A DNA stretch of 64,000 nucleotides from Acinetobacter baretiae. GTDB taxonomy: Bacteria; Pseudomonadota; Gammaproteobacteria; Pseudomonadales; Moraxellaceae. The position numbers and the translations under genes were made by a program. The stretch is from positions 19,732 through 83,731 of the forward strand of contig NZ_VTDM01000018.1 of assembly GCF_015627105.1 (NCBI RefSeq). The letters are read 5' to 3'. The notes beneath the pieces are model-generated. The model ran no database searches and had not been told where the DNA came from. It worked only from the letters and a program-made list of their open reading frames with translations. Shown piece by piece: positions 10,085 to 20,081 of the stretch. Each line of letters opens with the position of its first letter. Position 1 is the first letter of the stretch.

Positions 10085-11217
10085 AAAAGTTTTGTATTAT
10101 TTCTAATGATTTATATACAGTGCGTAATTTAAGAGCAGATCTGTTGGCTGATTTGGCAGAAAAATCTTATCAGATTCATATTTTAGTGCCAAATATTACA
10201 GATTGCCCTCGGGAGCAAGCCTATTTTAAACAACTTGGTTACCACATACATCCATATTTTTTAAAAAAAACAGGCACGAATCCAATACACGATAGTCAGA
10301 CTATTTTTAGTTTATATCAACAACTCAAACGTATTCAGCCACATAAAGTTTTAAGCTATACCATTAAACCTGCCATGTACGGTACGCTTGCTGCTTATAT
10401 GGCAGGTGTTGCAGAACGCTATATTTTACTGAGTGGGTTAGGTTATGCATTTCAGACTACACATACTGGTTATTTTAAATATATTAAAAAAATATTCGAT
10501 CGGTTGTTTCGTTTTAGCCTGTCGAAAGCCACACGCGTGATTTTTCAAAATTCTGATGATTTAGCTTTGATTGAACAATTAGGGCATTTAAACAACGTTT
10601 CTACGGGCGTTGTTAGTGGATCTGGGGTGAATATGAATCATTTTTCACGTCAACCATTAGTACAAGATCACCTGAAAAATAATCTTCCTGTATTTGTCAT
10701 GATTGCTCGTTTATTACGAGACAAAGGCATTTACGAATATATGGAAGCTGTACAACACATTAAAAAAACGTACCCTGATGCAGTGTTTCATTTGGTGGGT
10801 TGGATTGATCAAAACCCAGAAGCGATTCATACATCTTTACTTGATGATTGGATTGATGAGGGCTTAATCAATTATTGGGGCAAGTTAGATGATGTGCGAT
10901 CTGTGATTGCACAAAGTAATATTATGGTGTTGCCTTCTTATAGAGAAGGTACGCCACGTTCAGTATTGGAAGCCATGGCGATGGGACGGGCAGTGATTAC
11001 AACTAATGCACCGGGTTGTAAAGAAACCATTGTTGATGGGGTCAATGGTTATCAAGTCAGTGTGGGTTCGGCCAATGACCTAGCACAAGCAATGCAAAAA
11101 ATAATCATTCAGCCTCACGATATTACTCGTATGGGGCAAGCATCATATGACATGGTGAAAACACGTTATGATGTGAACTTGGTCAACCAACACATGATTG
11201 CATTAATGCAGTGTTAA
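10081..11217 (+). CDS. Family 4 glycosyltransferase (PglA/WbpT-like)
   Basis: GT-B transferase of about 378 residues. I place the start at GTG 10081, overlapping the epimerase stop (GTGA) and giving the N-terminus [11 protein letters not shown]; an ATG at 10048 would overlap the upstream gene by 37 bp and add 11 residues that do not look like the family. The C-terminal EX7E motif is [18 protein letters not shown]. The segment [16 protein letters not shown] is seen in the PglA-like subgroup, which often adds the second sugar directly after the initiating HexNAc. It is the last glycosyltransferase before the initiating transferase. Confidence 0.9.
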   Translation: MKKFCIISNDLYTVRNLRADLLADLAEKSYQIHILVPNITDCPREQAYFKQLGYHIHPYFLKKTGTNPIHDSQTIFSLYQQLKRIQPHKVLSYTIKPAMYGTLAAYMAGVAERYILLSGLGYAFQTTHTGYFKYIKKIFDRLFRFSLSKATRVIFQNSDDLALIEQLGHLNNVSTGVVSGSGVNMNHFSRQPLVQDHLKNNLPVFVMIARLLRDKGIYEYMEAVQHIKKTYPDAVFHLVGWIDQNPEAIHTSLLDDWIDEGLINYWGKLDDVRSVIAQSNIMVLPSYREGTPRSVLEAMAMGRAVITTNAPGCKETIVDGVNGYQVSVGSANDLAQAMQKIIIQPHDITRMGQASYDMVKTRYDVNLVNQHMIALMQC

Positions 11218-11244
11218 TTTTACCTTTTGTTCTGATGAATGCTG

Positions 11245-11272
11245 TTACGATCGTACCGATATCGGGTAAAAT
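11245..11272 (+). promoter_or_regulatory. Possible internal promoter before the initiating transferase
   Basis: TTACGA (11245-11250) and TAAAAT (11267-11272) with a 16-bp spacer. The spacer region holds the palindromes ACGATCGT (11247-11254) and CCGATATCGG (11256-11265). It lies in the largest gap inside the cluster, just upstream of the itr-galU-ugd-pgi-galE block, so that block may have its own start. Confidence 0.35.
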
Positions 11273-11347
11273 ACGCACGCATTCATCATTTTTTGAAGTA
11301 AGACACCATTTTATGGGACTATGCCCTGAATGGTTGAGGTCATCACC

Positions 11348-11965
11348 ATGTGTAAACGCGTTATTGATATTGTCATTGCATCTATTGCATTGGTGCTATT
11401 GTCTCCTTTGTTTTTGTATGTCATGTGGAAAGTGAAAAAGAATATGGGCTCTCCTGTATTTTTTTATCAAGAACGCCCAGGTAAAGATGGCAAGCTATTT
11501 AAAATGATGAAGTTTCGTTCGATGAAAGATGCGTATGACGAACAGGGTCAAGCCTTGCCTGATGAAGCACGTATTACATCTTTTGGGCAAAAACTACGCT
11601 CAACGAGTTTGGATGAAATGCCACAATTATTAAATGTAATAAAAGGGGATATGAGTGTGGTTGGCCCCCGTCCTATGCTCAAAGATTTTGTCGCGTTATA
11701 CTCACCTGAACAGGCCCGTCGTTTATTGGTTCGTCCGGGCATGACCGGCTTGGCACAAATTAGTGGGCGTAATGAATTAGATTACGATGAACGTTTTAAA
11801 CTCGATGTATGGTATGTTGATCATAGAAATATATTGATTGATTTTAAAATTATGTTTAAAACAGTATGGGTTATGCTAAAAAAAGAAGGTGTCAATGCGC
11901 CAGGCCATGTTGGGCCATCACTGTTTAAAGGAAACTCTTCAGAGGAATCTAAAAAAGAGACCTAA
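11348..11965 (+). CDS. itrA: Initiating phosphoglycosyl transferase (ItrA/PglC type)
   Basis: Monotopic phosphoglycosyl transferase that moves a HexNAc-1-phosphate-type sugar from its UDP form to undecaprenyl phosphate, the first step of the oligosaccharide. One N-terminal hydrophobic re-entrant segment (about residues 4-24) is followed by KMMKFRSM, the catalytic Asp-Glu in STSLDEMPQLLN, VVGPRPM, and RPGMTGLAQISGRNEL. At about 205 residues it is the short PglC/WeeH/ItrA type, not the long WbaP type. The start at 11348 has GAGG about 10 bp upstream; the ATG at 11330 is less likely. Which sugar it transfers cannot be decided here. Confidence 0.92.
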   Translation: MCKRVIDIVIASIALVLLSPLFLYVMWKVKKNMGSPVFFYQERPGKDGKLFKMMKFRSMKDAYDEQGQALPDEARITSFGQKLRSTSLDEMPQLLNVIKGDMSVVGPRPMLKDFVALYSPEQARRLLVRPGMTGLAQISGRNELDYDERFKLDVWYVDHRNILIDFKIMFKTVWVMLKKEGVNAPGHVGPSLFKGNSSEESKKET

Positions 11966-12011
11966 TATCAATTACTGTTAAATATTATTAATGAAGTAAA
12001 GTAGAGTCGTT

Positions 12012-12887
12012 ATGATTACAAAAGCTATTCTTCCTGTTGCTGGTTTAGGAACACGTTTTTTACCTGCAAGTAAATCAATTCCAAAAGAAATGGTCACTGT
12101 GGTAGATCGCCCTGCCATTGAGTATGTGGTGAAAGAAGCGGTTGCAGCAGGAATCAAGCAAATTATTTTAGTCACGCACTCATCAAAAGCATCAATTGAA
12201 AATTATTTTGATCGTAATTTTGAGCTTGAGACTACCCTTGAAAATAAAAAGAAATATGATTTGTTGGCTGAGATTCAGCATATCGTACCGAGTGATGTCT
12301 CTATTGTTAGTGTAAGACAACCACAACCCTTAGGTTTAGGCCATGCAGTACTGTGTGCCAAAGATATTGTGGGCGGTGAAGATTTTGCAGTGTTGCTACC
12401 TGACGTTTTAGTGAAAGACCAAACAGAACACAGTGACTTGGCACAAATGGTCGAACGCTTTAAGCAAACACATGCAGCGCAAATTATGGTTGAAGCCGTC
12501 CCTGAGCATTTAGTCAACCAATATGGAATTGTCGATGTTGCGCAATCCCCAGCGGTTGGGCAAAGTGTAAAAATGAAAGGGATTGTTGAAAAACCTGCTG
12601 TTGATCAAGCCCCAAGTAATTTATCTGTTATTGGTCGTTATATTTTACCGGCTAAAGTAATGCAAATTTTAGAAACAACACCTAAGGGTGCGGGCAATGA
12701 AATTCAATTGACAGATGCCATTGCACAATTACAAAATGAAGAAACTGTCGAAGCATTTCGTATGCAAGGTCAAACATTCGACTGTGGAAGTAAACTTGGC
12801 TACTTAAAAGCCGTATTACATTATGGTGTGTCACATCCAAAACTGGGTGAAGACTTCCAACAATTGATTAAAGAGCTTCAATTATAA
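12012..12887 (+). CDS. galU: UTP-glucose-1-phosphate uridylyltransferase
   Basis: GalU makes UDP-glucose from UTP and glucose-1-phosphate. The signature AGLGTRFLPASKSIPKEM (about residues 10-27) is the nucleotide-binding loop with the catalytic Lys. VEKP and GRYIL are also present. 291 residues is the family length. It follows the initiating transferase in the conserved galU-ugd-pgi-galE block of Acinetobacter glycan loci. Its substrate comes from the pgm product encoded downstream on the other strand. Confidence 0.96.
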   Translation: MITKAILPVAGLGTRFLPASKSIPKEMVTVVDRPAIEYVVKEAVAAGIKQIILVTHSSKASIENYFDRNFELETTLENKKKYDLLAEIQHIVPSDVSIVSVRQPQPLGLGHAVLCAKDIVGGEDFAVLLPDVLVKDQTEHSDLAQMVERFKQTHAAQIMVEAVPEHLVNQYGIVDVAQSPAVGQSVKMKGIVEKPAVDQAPSNLSVIGRYILPAKVMQILETTPKGAGNEIQLTDAIAQLQNEETVEAFRMQGQTFDCGSKLGYLKAVLHYGVSHPKLGEDFQQLIKELQL

Positions 12888-12899
12888 TAAGGATTCGTC

Positions 12900-14159
12900 A
12901 TGAAAATTGCAGTTTATGGAACGACATTACATGCAGGCGTCATGGCGAGCTTATTTGCAGAGTATGGGCACCAAGTTTTTTGGTGCCAATATCCAACTGA
13001 CAAAGATTTTTGCTCAGTGGTGTATCAAGATAAAGCCGTAAATGAGCTGATTAACAAACAGATGGTACGAAAAAATTTACACATCTGTTCAGCCTGTGAC
13101 GTTTCTGTTGCGGTTGATACATACTTTTTTGCTTTTAACTCGCATGAATATGCACTGGCACAATACGTATTAAAAGATATTCAAAACAAACCAGTAATTC
13201 ATCCAAAATTGATGATCAATGGATCAAGTTTTGGTTTAGAAGGTACGAAAAAATTACAAGCCCTTGCAACAAAAGATGACTGGTGTTATTTACCAGACAC
13301 CATACAAGAAGGCAATACCTTAGATAGTGTGACGAAAGTTGAACATATTGTTATTGGGGTAGATGGTGACGCTGCCAAGCAAAAAATAAAAGAAGTATTA
13401 CGTCCATTTTATCATGCAAATCATCACTATTTATTCATGCCCATTTTAGATGCCGAATTCACCAAACTTAGTGTTTCTGGCATGTTGGCCACTCGTATTA
13501 GTTATATGAATGATTTAGCACAAGTTGCAGAAAAACTAAATATTGATATTGCCAACGTGCGTTTAGGATTAGGCGCAGATTCTCGCATTGGTTCTGCATA
13601 TATCGCTCCGGGTGTAGGATTTGGCGGAGAGAATTTTTCACAAGATATTTTGACACTCACACAAACCATTGAAGAAACAGGCATAAAAAGTGATTTGCTT
13701 GAACAGGTTTGGGCGATCAATGAACAACAAAAAGAGCTTTTATTTCGAAAGCTATGGCAATACTACCAATGTGATCTCAAAGGCAAAGTGGTTGCCATTT
13801 GGGGGGCATCATTTAAAGAAAATACACCACGCATTAACTTTTCACCGATTCATACTATGTTAGAAGCCCTATGGGCACAAGGTGTAACAGTTCAGTTACA
13901 TGATCCCGAGGCGTTGCCTTTGATTGCTAAAAAGTATGGGTCACGTGAAGATTTAGTGTTGTGTGAGTCTCGCTATGAGGCGGTAGAAAATGCCGATGCA
14001 CTATGTTTGCTGACGGCATGGAAACAATATTTAAGTCTAGATTATACCCGCTTACATCAATTAATGAAGCACCCACTCATACTAGATGGCCGTAATGTTT
14101 ATGATGCAGCCTATGTGAAATCACAAGGCTTTGCATATGAAGGAGTTGGACGAATATGA
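12900..14159 (+). CDS. ugd: Divergent UDP-glucose 6-dehydrogenase family protein lacking the catalytic Cys
   Basis: By position and overall fold this is the Ugd of Acinetobacter glycan loci, expected to oxidise UDP-glucose to UDP-glucuronate. It has the three-domain layout of the family (NAD domain, central helix with AEFTKL at about 185-190, C-terminal UDP domain with WGASFKENT and LDGRNVYD). Several family residues are changed. The canonical GFGGSCFPKD reads [10 protein letters not shown] at 240-249, so the catalytic Cys is Asn245 and the Lys is Gln248. The Asn four residues after Lys189 is Ser193. The N-terminal loop is GTTLHAGVM rather than GxGYVGL. I recall the same form in A. baumannii K loci. 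Activity is uncertain. It starts 13 bp after galU and overlaps pgi by ATGA. Confidence 0.82.
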   Translation: MKIAVYGTTLHAGVMASLFAEYGHQVFWCQYPTDKDFCSVVYQDKAVNELINKQMVRKNLHICSACDVSVAVDTYFFAFNSHEYALAQYVLKDIQNKPVIHPKLMINGSSFGLEGTKKLQALATKDDWCYLPDTIQEGNTLDSVTKVEHIVIGVDGDAAKQKIKEVLRPFYHANHHYLFMPILDAEFTKLSVSGMLATRISYMNDLAQVAEKLNIDIANVRLGLGADSRIGSAYIAPGVGFGGENFSQDILTLTQTIEETGIKSDLLEQVWAINEQQKELLFRKLWQYYQCDLKGKVVAIWGASFKENTPRINFSPIHTMLEALWAQGVTVQLHDPEALPLIAKKYGSREDLVLCESRYEAVENADALCLLTAWKQYLSLDYTRLHQLMKHPLILDGRNVYDAAYVKSQGFAYEGVGRI

Positions 14160-15829
14160 GCGATCAAATTACCCGCTTCCCTAAAGAGGCAATTAATACC
14201 CCTTATAACCATTTAAAAAAACGCTCAGATGAACTCGCGTCTATACATCTAACAGATTTATTTCAGCAAGATTCAAACCGTTTTCAACATTTTTCACTTT
14301 CATTACATGGTTTAACTTTAGATTATAGTAAGCAACGTGTCGACCAATATGTAATGAATGAACTGATGGCCTTTGCTAAACAGCAAAAGTTAGAAGACTG
14401 GATTAAACGCTTATTTTCACAAGAGCAAATTAACTATACAGAACAAAGAGCAGTGATGCATTGGGCATTACGACTCCCACAAAACAGCACAGAACATACA
14501 GCAGTAGCTCGGCAAGTACATGAACAACTAGAAAGAATGTACAAGCTCGTGGATAAAATTCATGCTGGGCAATACCGAGGTGTGACCGGTGAAGTCATTC
14601 AAGATGTAGTCAACATTGGTGTGGGGGGGTCAGATCTTGGGCCATTGATGGTCAGCCATGCATTATCTGATTTTAAGGTAAATACAAAAAATGCTTTAAA
14701 AATGCATTTTGTATCTACGATGGATGGCACACAACTGTCAGATATTTTGCATCAAATTCGTCCTGAAACCACCTTATTTATTGTGTCATCGAAATCATTT
14801 GGTACCATTGATACGCTCTCAAATGCACAAACCGCACGTTTGTGGCTACAAAAAGCACTCGGTGATGACGATAAAGTGGTAAAAAGTCATTTTGTTGGAG
14901 TGTCTACAAAACCTGAAAAAATGACAGCATGGGGAATTGCGCCACATCGCCAATTTAAACTGTGGGATTGGGTTGGAGGAAGATACTCTTTATGGTCATG
15001 TATTGGTTTGCCTATTGCCTTAACCATTGGTGTAGAAGGGTTTAAAGACTTTTTAGCAGGTGCGTATGCAGTAGATCAACATTTTCAACATGCGCCTTTT
15101 GAACAAAATATGCCTGTGATTTTGGCCTTATTAGGAATTTGGAATACTAATTTTCTTAATATTCCAACCCATGCCGTACTACCATATGATGGCCGTTTAA
15201 AATACTTTACATCTTACCTACAGCAATTAGAAATGGAGTCGAATGGTAAAACCATTCAAAGAGATGGCCATAAAATAAAACAAACCACATGCCCAATTAT
15301 TTGGGGTGAAGTTGGGCCGAATGCACAACATGCGTTCTATCAACTTTTACATCAAGGTACACACTCTGTAAGTTGTGACTTTATTGCACCAGTACAGCGC
15401 TATAATGCAAAACAGTTTACTTATGCAGACAATGCTGAGGCATTGGTCATTCAGCATCATTTGGCTTTGTCAAATTGTTTAGCACAAGCCCGTTTATTGG
15501 CATTTGGTAATGATGTCTTAGCGAAAGATGAAATAGATCATCTGCCTGATTACAAACAGTATGAAGGGAATCGACCAAGTAGCACAATGCTGATGAATGA
15601 ATTGAATCCTCATAATTTAGGAATGATGATTGCTTTATACGAACATAAAGTTTTTGTGCAATCTGTCATGTGGAACATCAATGCATTTGATCAATGGGGT
15701 GTAGAAAAAGGTAAAGAAATTGCGAATCAATTATTGCCTGTACTCAATGGTGAAACCACAGATCTTTCACAATTTGACGACTCAACACGCGGTTTATTAG
15801 AAATATTATTAGGAAAAAATCATGGCTAA
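14156..15829 (+). CDS. pgi: Glucose-6-phosphate isomerase
   Basis: Interconverts glucose-6-phosphate and fructose-6-phosphate, feeding both hexosamine and UDP-glucose synthesis. 557 residues, as for bacterial PGI. Motifs: [14 protein letters not shown] (about 156-169), SKSFGTIDT in the sugar-phosphate site, [13 protein letters not shown] (signature 1) and the C-terminal signature around [12 protein letters not shown]. It starts inside the ugd stop codon (ATGA) and overlaps galE by 8 bp, so the block is translationally coupled. In K-locus nomenclature it is called gpi. Confidence 0.97.
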   Translation: MSDQITRFPKEAINTPYNHLKKRSDELASIHLTDLFQQDSNRFQHFSLSLHGLTLDYSKQRVDQYVMNELMAFAKQQKLEDWIKRLFSQEQINYTEQRAVMHWALRLPQNSTEHTAVARQVHEQLERMYKLVDKIHAGQYRGVTGEVIQDVVNIGVGGSDLGPLMVSHALSDFKVNTKNALKMHFVSTMDGTQLSDILHQIRPETTLFIVSSKSFGTIDTLSNAQTARLWLQKALGDDDKVVKSHFVGVSTKPEKMTAWGIAPHRQFKLWDWVGGRYSLWSCIGLPIALTIGVEGFKDFLAGAYAVDQHFQHAPFEQNMPVILALLGIWNTNFLNIPTHAVLPYDGRLKYFTSYLQQLEMESNGKTIQRDGHKIKQTTCPIIWGEVGPNAQHAFYQLLHQGTHSVSCDFIAPVQRYNAKQFTYADNAEALVIQHHLALSNCLAQARLLAFGNDVLAKDEIDHLPDYKQYEGNRPSSTMLMNELNPHNLGMMIALYEHKVFVQSVMWNINAFDQWGVEKGKEIANQLLPVLNGETTDLSQFDDSTRGLLEILLGKNHG

Positions 15830-16841
15830 TATTTTAGTCACAGGCGGTGCAGGTTTTATTGGTTCTCACACCTGTTTAGCATTGCTTGAAGCAAAACACA
15901 CGGTGATTGTGATTGATAACTTAAAGAATAGTTCAATACGTGCATTACAGCGTGTCGAAAAATTGGCTCAAAAGACGCTCACTTTTGTCGAAGGTGATAT
16001 TCGTGATGAAAATATTCTAGATCAAATTTTTGCACAACATCAAATTGATGCCGTGATTCACTTTGCTGGACTCAAAGCGGTTGGTGAAAGTCAAGAATTT
16101 CCATTGTCATATTTTGAACATAACATTGCAGGAAGTATTTGTTTATTCAAAGCCATGGAAAAAGCGGGTGTTTTTCGTATAGTATTTAGTTCATCTGCAA
16201 CCGTATACGGTGATCAACATCCGTCACCGTTACATGAGTCTATGCCCACGGCCATGCCAAATAATAACTATGGTTACACCAAGTTGATGGTTGAGCAGTT
16301 ATTAGAAAAATTGGCTATTGCCGATTCGCGTTGGTCAATTGCATTACTGCGTTATTTTAACCCAGTGGGTGCACATGCTAGCGGTGAAATTGGTGAAGAC
16401 CCACAAGGTATACCAAATAACCTGATGCCATATGTCACACAAGTGGCTGTTGGTCAGCGAGAGAAACTATCTATTTTTGGTCATGATTACAATACCCCCG
16501 ATGGTACAGGTGTACGTGATTACATTCATGTTGTTGATCTTGCAGATGCGCATTTGTGTGCGTTAGATCACCGTTTAAATACGACAGGATGTAGAGCATG
16601 GAATATTGGTACAGGGCAGGGGATTTCAGTCTTAGAAATTAAAAATACTTTTGAAGAAGTGAACGGTGTAAATATTCCATTTGCTTTTTCACCTCGCCGT
16701 GAAGGTGATGTTGCAGTATGTTTTGCCGATAATCAACGTGCAGTAGATGAACTCGGTTGGACGCCAAAATATCATTTAAAAGATATGTTAAAAGATAGTT
16801 GGCATTGGCAAAAGAAAAACCCTAAAGGGTATGCCTGTTAA
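15822..16841 (+). CDS. galE: UDP-glucose/UDP-HexNAc 4-epimerase (GalE/Gne1)
   Basis: Extended SDR that interconverts UDP-Glc/UDP-Gal and, in many Acinetobacter, UDP-GlcNAc/UDP-GalNAc. GGAGFIG lies at residues 8-14, SSSATVYG at 123-130 and the catalytic Tyr150-x3-Lys154 in NYGYTK. At 339 residues it is a standard GalE. Last gene of the long plus-strand operon, overlapping pgi by 8 bp and followed directly by a strong terminator. It is distinct from the TviC-like epimerase at 9044. Whether it accepts N-acetylated sugars is inferred from K-locus naming (gne1), not shown here. Confidence 0.94.
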   Translation: MANILVTGGAGFIGSHTCLALLEAKHTVIVIDNLKNSSIRALQRVEKLAQKTLTFVEGDIRDENILDQIFAQHQIDAVIHFAGLKAVGESQEFPLSYFEHNIAGSICLFKAMEKAGVFRIVFSSSATVYGDQHPSPLHESMPTAMPNNNYGYTKLMVEQLLEKLAIADSRWSIALLRYFNPVGAHASGEIGEDPQGIPNNLMPYVTQVAVGQREKLSIFGHDYNTPDGTGVRDYIHVVDLADAHLCALDHRLNTTGCRAWNIGTGQGISVLEIKNTFEEVNGVNIPFAFSPRREGDVAVCFADNQRAVDELGWTPKYHLKDMLKDSWHWQKKNPKGYAC

Positions 16842-16849
16842 CTCAAACT

Positions 16850-16879
16850 AAAAAAACGCAGCCTTGGCTGCGTTTTTTT
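16850..16879. terminator. Bidirectional terminator between galE and pgm
   Basis: GC stem GCAGCC / GGCTGC with a 2-nt loop, flanked by an A-run on the left and a T-run on the right. It can end both the plus-strand glycan operon and the minus-strand pgm transcript. Confidence 0.9.
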
Positions 16880-16892
16880 ACAATTGCATTAT

Positions 16893-18263
16893 TTATGCTG
16901 TAATTAATGCAGTCACTTCTTCAACATACGATTGTAATGATCGACCCGCTGCACCAGCACGTACTTCAATATTTAAACGTAATAGAGGCTCGGTGTTTGA
17001 TGCACGAATATTTAAACGCCATGTACCAAAATCTAAACTCACGCCATCTGTTTGATCTATGCTTGGTTGAGCAACCGAGTAATGATCAAAAATACGTTGA
17101 ATGACTGTTTTAGTATCAGAAACTTTAAAGTTAATTTCACCACTACATGGGAATTTAGCAATCATGTTTTCAACCAACGATGACAACGATTGTTGCGTTT
17201 CAGACAGCAATGCAGACACTAAAAGCCATGGGATCATGCCACTGTCACAGTAAGCAAAATCGCGGAAATAATGATGAGCGCTCATCTCTCCGCCATATAC
17301 TGCATTTTCTTCGCGCATGATTTGTTTAATAAATGCATGTCCCGATTTAGACTGTACAGCTGTCCCTTGATATTTTTCAACAATATCTAAGGTGTTCCAT
17401 ACTAAACGTGGATCATGCACAATTTTTTCACCACTTTTTTGAAGTAAAAATGCTTGTGCTAACAGACCTACAATATAGTAGCCTTCAATAAATTGCCCTT
17501 TTTCATCGAACAAGAAACAGCGGTCAAAATCGCCATCCCATGCAATCCCCATATCTGCTTTATGTTCAAGTACGGCTTCAGAGGTACTGGCACGATTTTC
17601 GACTAATAATGGGTTAGGAATACCGTTTGGAAAAGTACCATCTGCTTCATGATGGATTTTCACAAATTCAATTGGAATATTTTTTTCTTTAAATTGTGCT
17701 TCTAACGCATCAATCACATGTCCTGCTGCACCATTACCTGCATTCACCACTAATTTTAATGGGCGAATTTTTTCAGGTTGAATATAAGTGAGCAAATGTT
17801 CAACAAATTCAGGCAAAATATTGTAATGAGTGGTTGTGCCTTTAGTGGTCACATCTTCAAATTGATTGGTTTCAGCCAAGGCTTGAATTTCTTTTAGGCC
17901 AGTATCTGCACTAATTGGTCGAGAGTTTTCTCGTACCAATTTCATACCGTTGTAATCCATTGGATTATGGCTTGCAGTAACTTCAATACCACCTTGTACG
18001 TCTAGGTGAAAAGCACCGAAGTATACTTCTTCTGTACCTGTCATGCCTAAATCGAGTACATTCACCCCAGCATCATTGAGTCCTTGAATCGTTGCTTGCT
18101 TTAAGCTCTCACTACTTAGGCGGACATCACAGCCCACAACAATTTGTGTTGGTTTATAAATTTGACCATAAGCGCGGCCCACTTTATATGCAATTTCTTC
18201 GTTTAGTTCAGTTTCTAGTTTGCCTCGAATATCATAGGCTTTAAAACAAGTCAGTGTTGTCAT
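16893..18263 (-). CDS. pgm: Phosphoglucomutase/phosphomannomutase
   Basis: Alpha-D-phosphohexomutase that interconverts hexose-6- and hexose-1-phosphate, giving glucose-1-phosphate for GalU and possibly mannose-1-phosphate. The phosphoserine loop TASHNP puts Ser98 at the active site. The metal loop is DGDFDR in [10 protein letters not shown], and the C-terminal phosphate site is [12 protein letters not shown]. 456 residues matches AlgC/ManB/Pgm. It converges on the glycan operon and shares the terminator at 16850. In Acinetobacter this gene usually closes the capsule locus. The upstream region is a divergent gap of about 480 bp. Confidence 0.95.
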   Translation of the reverse strand: MTTLTCFKAYDIRGKLETELNEEIAYKVGRAYGQIYKPTQIVVGCDVRLSSESLKQATIQGLNDAGVNVLDLGMTGTEEVYFGAFHLDVQGGIEVTASHNPMDYNGMKLVRENSRPISADTGLKEIQALAETNQFEDVTTKGTTTHYNILPEFVEHLLTYIQPEKIRPLKLVVNAGNGAAGHVIDALEAQFKEKNIPIEFVKIHHEADGTFPNGIPNPLLVENRASTSEAVLEHKADMGIAWDGDFDRCFLFDEKGQFIEGYYIVGLLAQAFLLQKSGEKIVHDPRLVWNTLDIVEKYQGTAVQSKSGHAFIKQIMREENAVYGGEMSAHHYFRDFAYCDSGMIPWLLVSALLSETQQSLSSLVENMIAKFPCSGEINFKVSDTKTVIQRIFDHYSVAQPSIDQTDGVSLDFGTWRLNIRASNTEPLLRLNIEVRAGAAGRSLQSYVEEVTALITA

Positions 18264-18745
18264 AGCTTTTTCTGTTGTTTCTAATGTTTACAAGAGTTTT
18301 GATTATAACGAGCATTTGGTCACTTGTAAGCATAAAAAACCTGCACTTTATAAAAGATCAACACAATATAGTGGCTTAAACTTTGCGTATCATTTTTGAG
18401 TTGGTGAGCTTGTACGGTATGTTTTTTTCGATATAAGACTTAGGTATAATTTATTCATATTTTAAATTTCATTTAAAGTGTAAAGTTAAGTAAAATTATA
18501 AAAAATATATTGATATAAATAAGTATTTGATTAATAAAGATAATAAAATATTTTTTGTGATTCAAGATTTTAACTGTGTAATTTTTTGTTGACCTAACCA
18601 TAGCCCATGAGTACATTAACCCCGTCTTGAGGGAGCATGTCAGAAGTGTCATTGTGAAGTGATATGCTTAGTCTTTCCATTTCTGATAGATGTTGTGTTT
18701 TAAGACACAGCAAAGATCAGGCAAAGTAAATAGGGTTTTTAACCT
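18264..18745. other. Divergent intergenic region pgm / gltP
   Basis: AT-rich, no ORF with coding appearance on either strand. It must carry the promoters of both flanking genes; one candidate for gltP is listed separately at 18589-18617. Confidence 0.5.
18589..18617 (+). promoter_or_regulatory. Candidate sigma-70 promoter for gltP
   Basis: TTGACC (18589-18594), 17-bp spacer, TACATT (18612-18617), about 130 bp upstream of the gltP start, implying a leader of about 120 nt. Confidence 0.45.
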
Positions 18746-20032
18746 ATGAAAAAAATAAAGATTAGTTTGGCGTGGCAAATTTTAATCGCATTGGTTTTAG
18801 GGGTCATTGTTGGTGCTATTTTGCATGAACAACCTGAAGTTAAAGATTATATTGTAACCAACTTTTTAAAGCCAGCAGGTCAGATTTTTATTAGTCTGAT
18901 TAAAATGATTGTAGTACCAATTGTTATTTCTACACTTATCTTAGGCATTGCTGGGGTTGGGGATTCGAAAAAACTAGGAACATTGGGTTTAAAGACCATT
19001 ATTTATTTTGAAGTAATCACAACTGTTGCGATTATTTTGGGAATCTTCCTTGCAAACACTTTCCAGCCTGGTGCTGGTGTAGATATGTCTTTGTTGCATA
19101 AAGTAGATATTTCGCAATACGAACATACGACTGAGCAAGTTCAATCAGGTACACATAGCTTTGTTCAAACCATTTTATCACTCATTCCTTCAAATATTTT
19201 TAGTGCAATGGCAAATGCCCAAATGCTACCGATTATTTTCTTTTCGGTTATTTTTGGTGTAGGTCTGTCTGCATTGCCAAATGAAACAAAGCAACCTTTG
19301 TTAGATGTGATGAAGTCAGTTTCTGAAGCAATGTTCCGAGTAACACATATTGTGATGATGTATGCACCTATTGGTGTATTTGCATTAATTGCAGTGACCG
19401 TAGCAAGCTTTGGGTTCTCATCATTAATACCATTAGCAAAACTGGTTATTTTGGTGTATTCGGCAATTTTAATTTTTGGTTTAGTCATTCTTGGTCTTGT
19501 TGCCAAATTCTGTGGCCTTAATATTTTTACGATTATTAAAATCTTAAAAGACGAACTGATTTTAGCATTCTCAACGGCAAGTTCAGAAACAGTATTGCCA
19601 CGTATTATGCAAAAAATGGAAGCATATGGTGCACCAAAGGCCATTTCTAGTTTTGTTGTACCTACAGGTTATTCATTTAACTTAGATGGCTCTACATTAT
19701 ATCAAAGTATTGCGGCAATCTTTATTGCGCAACTTTATGGTATTGATTTGTCTTTAACACAAGAAATTGTGTTGGTATTAACCCTTATGGTGACTTCTAA
19801 AGGCATTGCAGGCGTACCGGGGGTATCTTTTGTGGTATTACTTGCAACGTTAGGTTCAGTTGGTATTCCATTAGAAGGCTTAGCATTTATTGCAGGTGTT
19901 GACCGTATTTTAGATATGGCACGTACCGCATTAAATGTGATTGGTAATGCATTGGCAGTGCTTGTGATTAGTAAGTGGGAAAAACAGTTTGATACTGAAA
20001 AAGCCAAAGCATATGAGTTGTCTTTAAAATAA
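18746..20032 (+). CDS. gltP: Glutamate/aspartate:proton symporter GltP
   Basis: Dicarboxylate/amino-acid:cation symporter of the inner membrane. The 428-residue sequence follows E. coli GltP closely as I remember it, for example FISLIKMIVVPIVISTL, AFSTASSETVLPR (serine-rich re-entrant hairpin), GYSFNLDGSTLYQSIAAIF and AGVDRILDMARTALNV. These cover the substrate- and cation-binding segments of the family. It is a single-gene unit with its own promoter region and a terminator at 20050. In A. baumannii the corresponding place next to pgm is usually taken by lldP, so the border differs here. Confidence 0.96.
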   Translation: MKKIKISLAWQILIALVLGVIVGAILHEQPEVKDYIVTNFLKPAGQIFISLIKMIVVPIVISTLILGIAGVGDSKKLGTLGLKTIIYFEVITTVAIILGIFLANTFQPGAGVDMSLLHKVDISQYEHTTEQVQSGTHSFVQTILSLIPSNIFSAMANAQMLPIIFFSVIFGVGLSALPNETKQPLLDVMKSVSEAMFRVTHIVMMYAPIGVFALIAVTVASFGFSSLIPLAKLVILVYSAILIFGLVILGLVAKFCGLNIFTIIKILKDELILAFSTASSETVLPRIMQKMEAYGAPKAISSFVVPTGYSFNLDGSTLYQSIAAIFIAQLYGIDLSLTQEIVLVLTLMVTSKGIAGVPGVSFVVLLATLGSVGIPLEGLAFIAGVDRILDMARTALNVIGNALAVLVISKWEKQFDTEKAKAYELSLK

Positions 20033-20049
20033 AATTAGTATGGTAATCA

Positions 20050-20081
20050 TAAAAAACGGTTCATTATGAACCGTTTTTTTT
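20050..20081. terminator. Terminator after gltP, usable in both directions
   Basis: Stem ACGGTTCA (20056-20063) / TGAACCGT (20067-20074), 3-nt loop, A-run before and T-run after. It also abuts the stop of the minus-strand permease. Confidence 0.9.
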
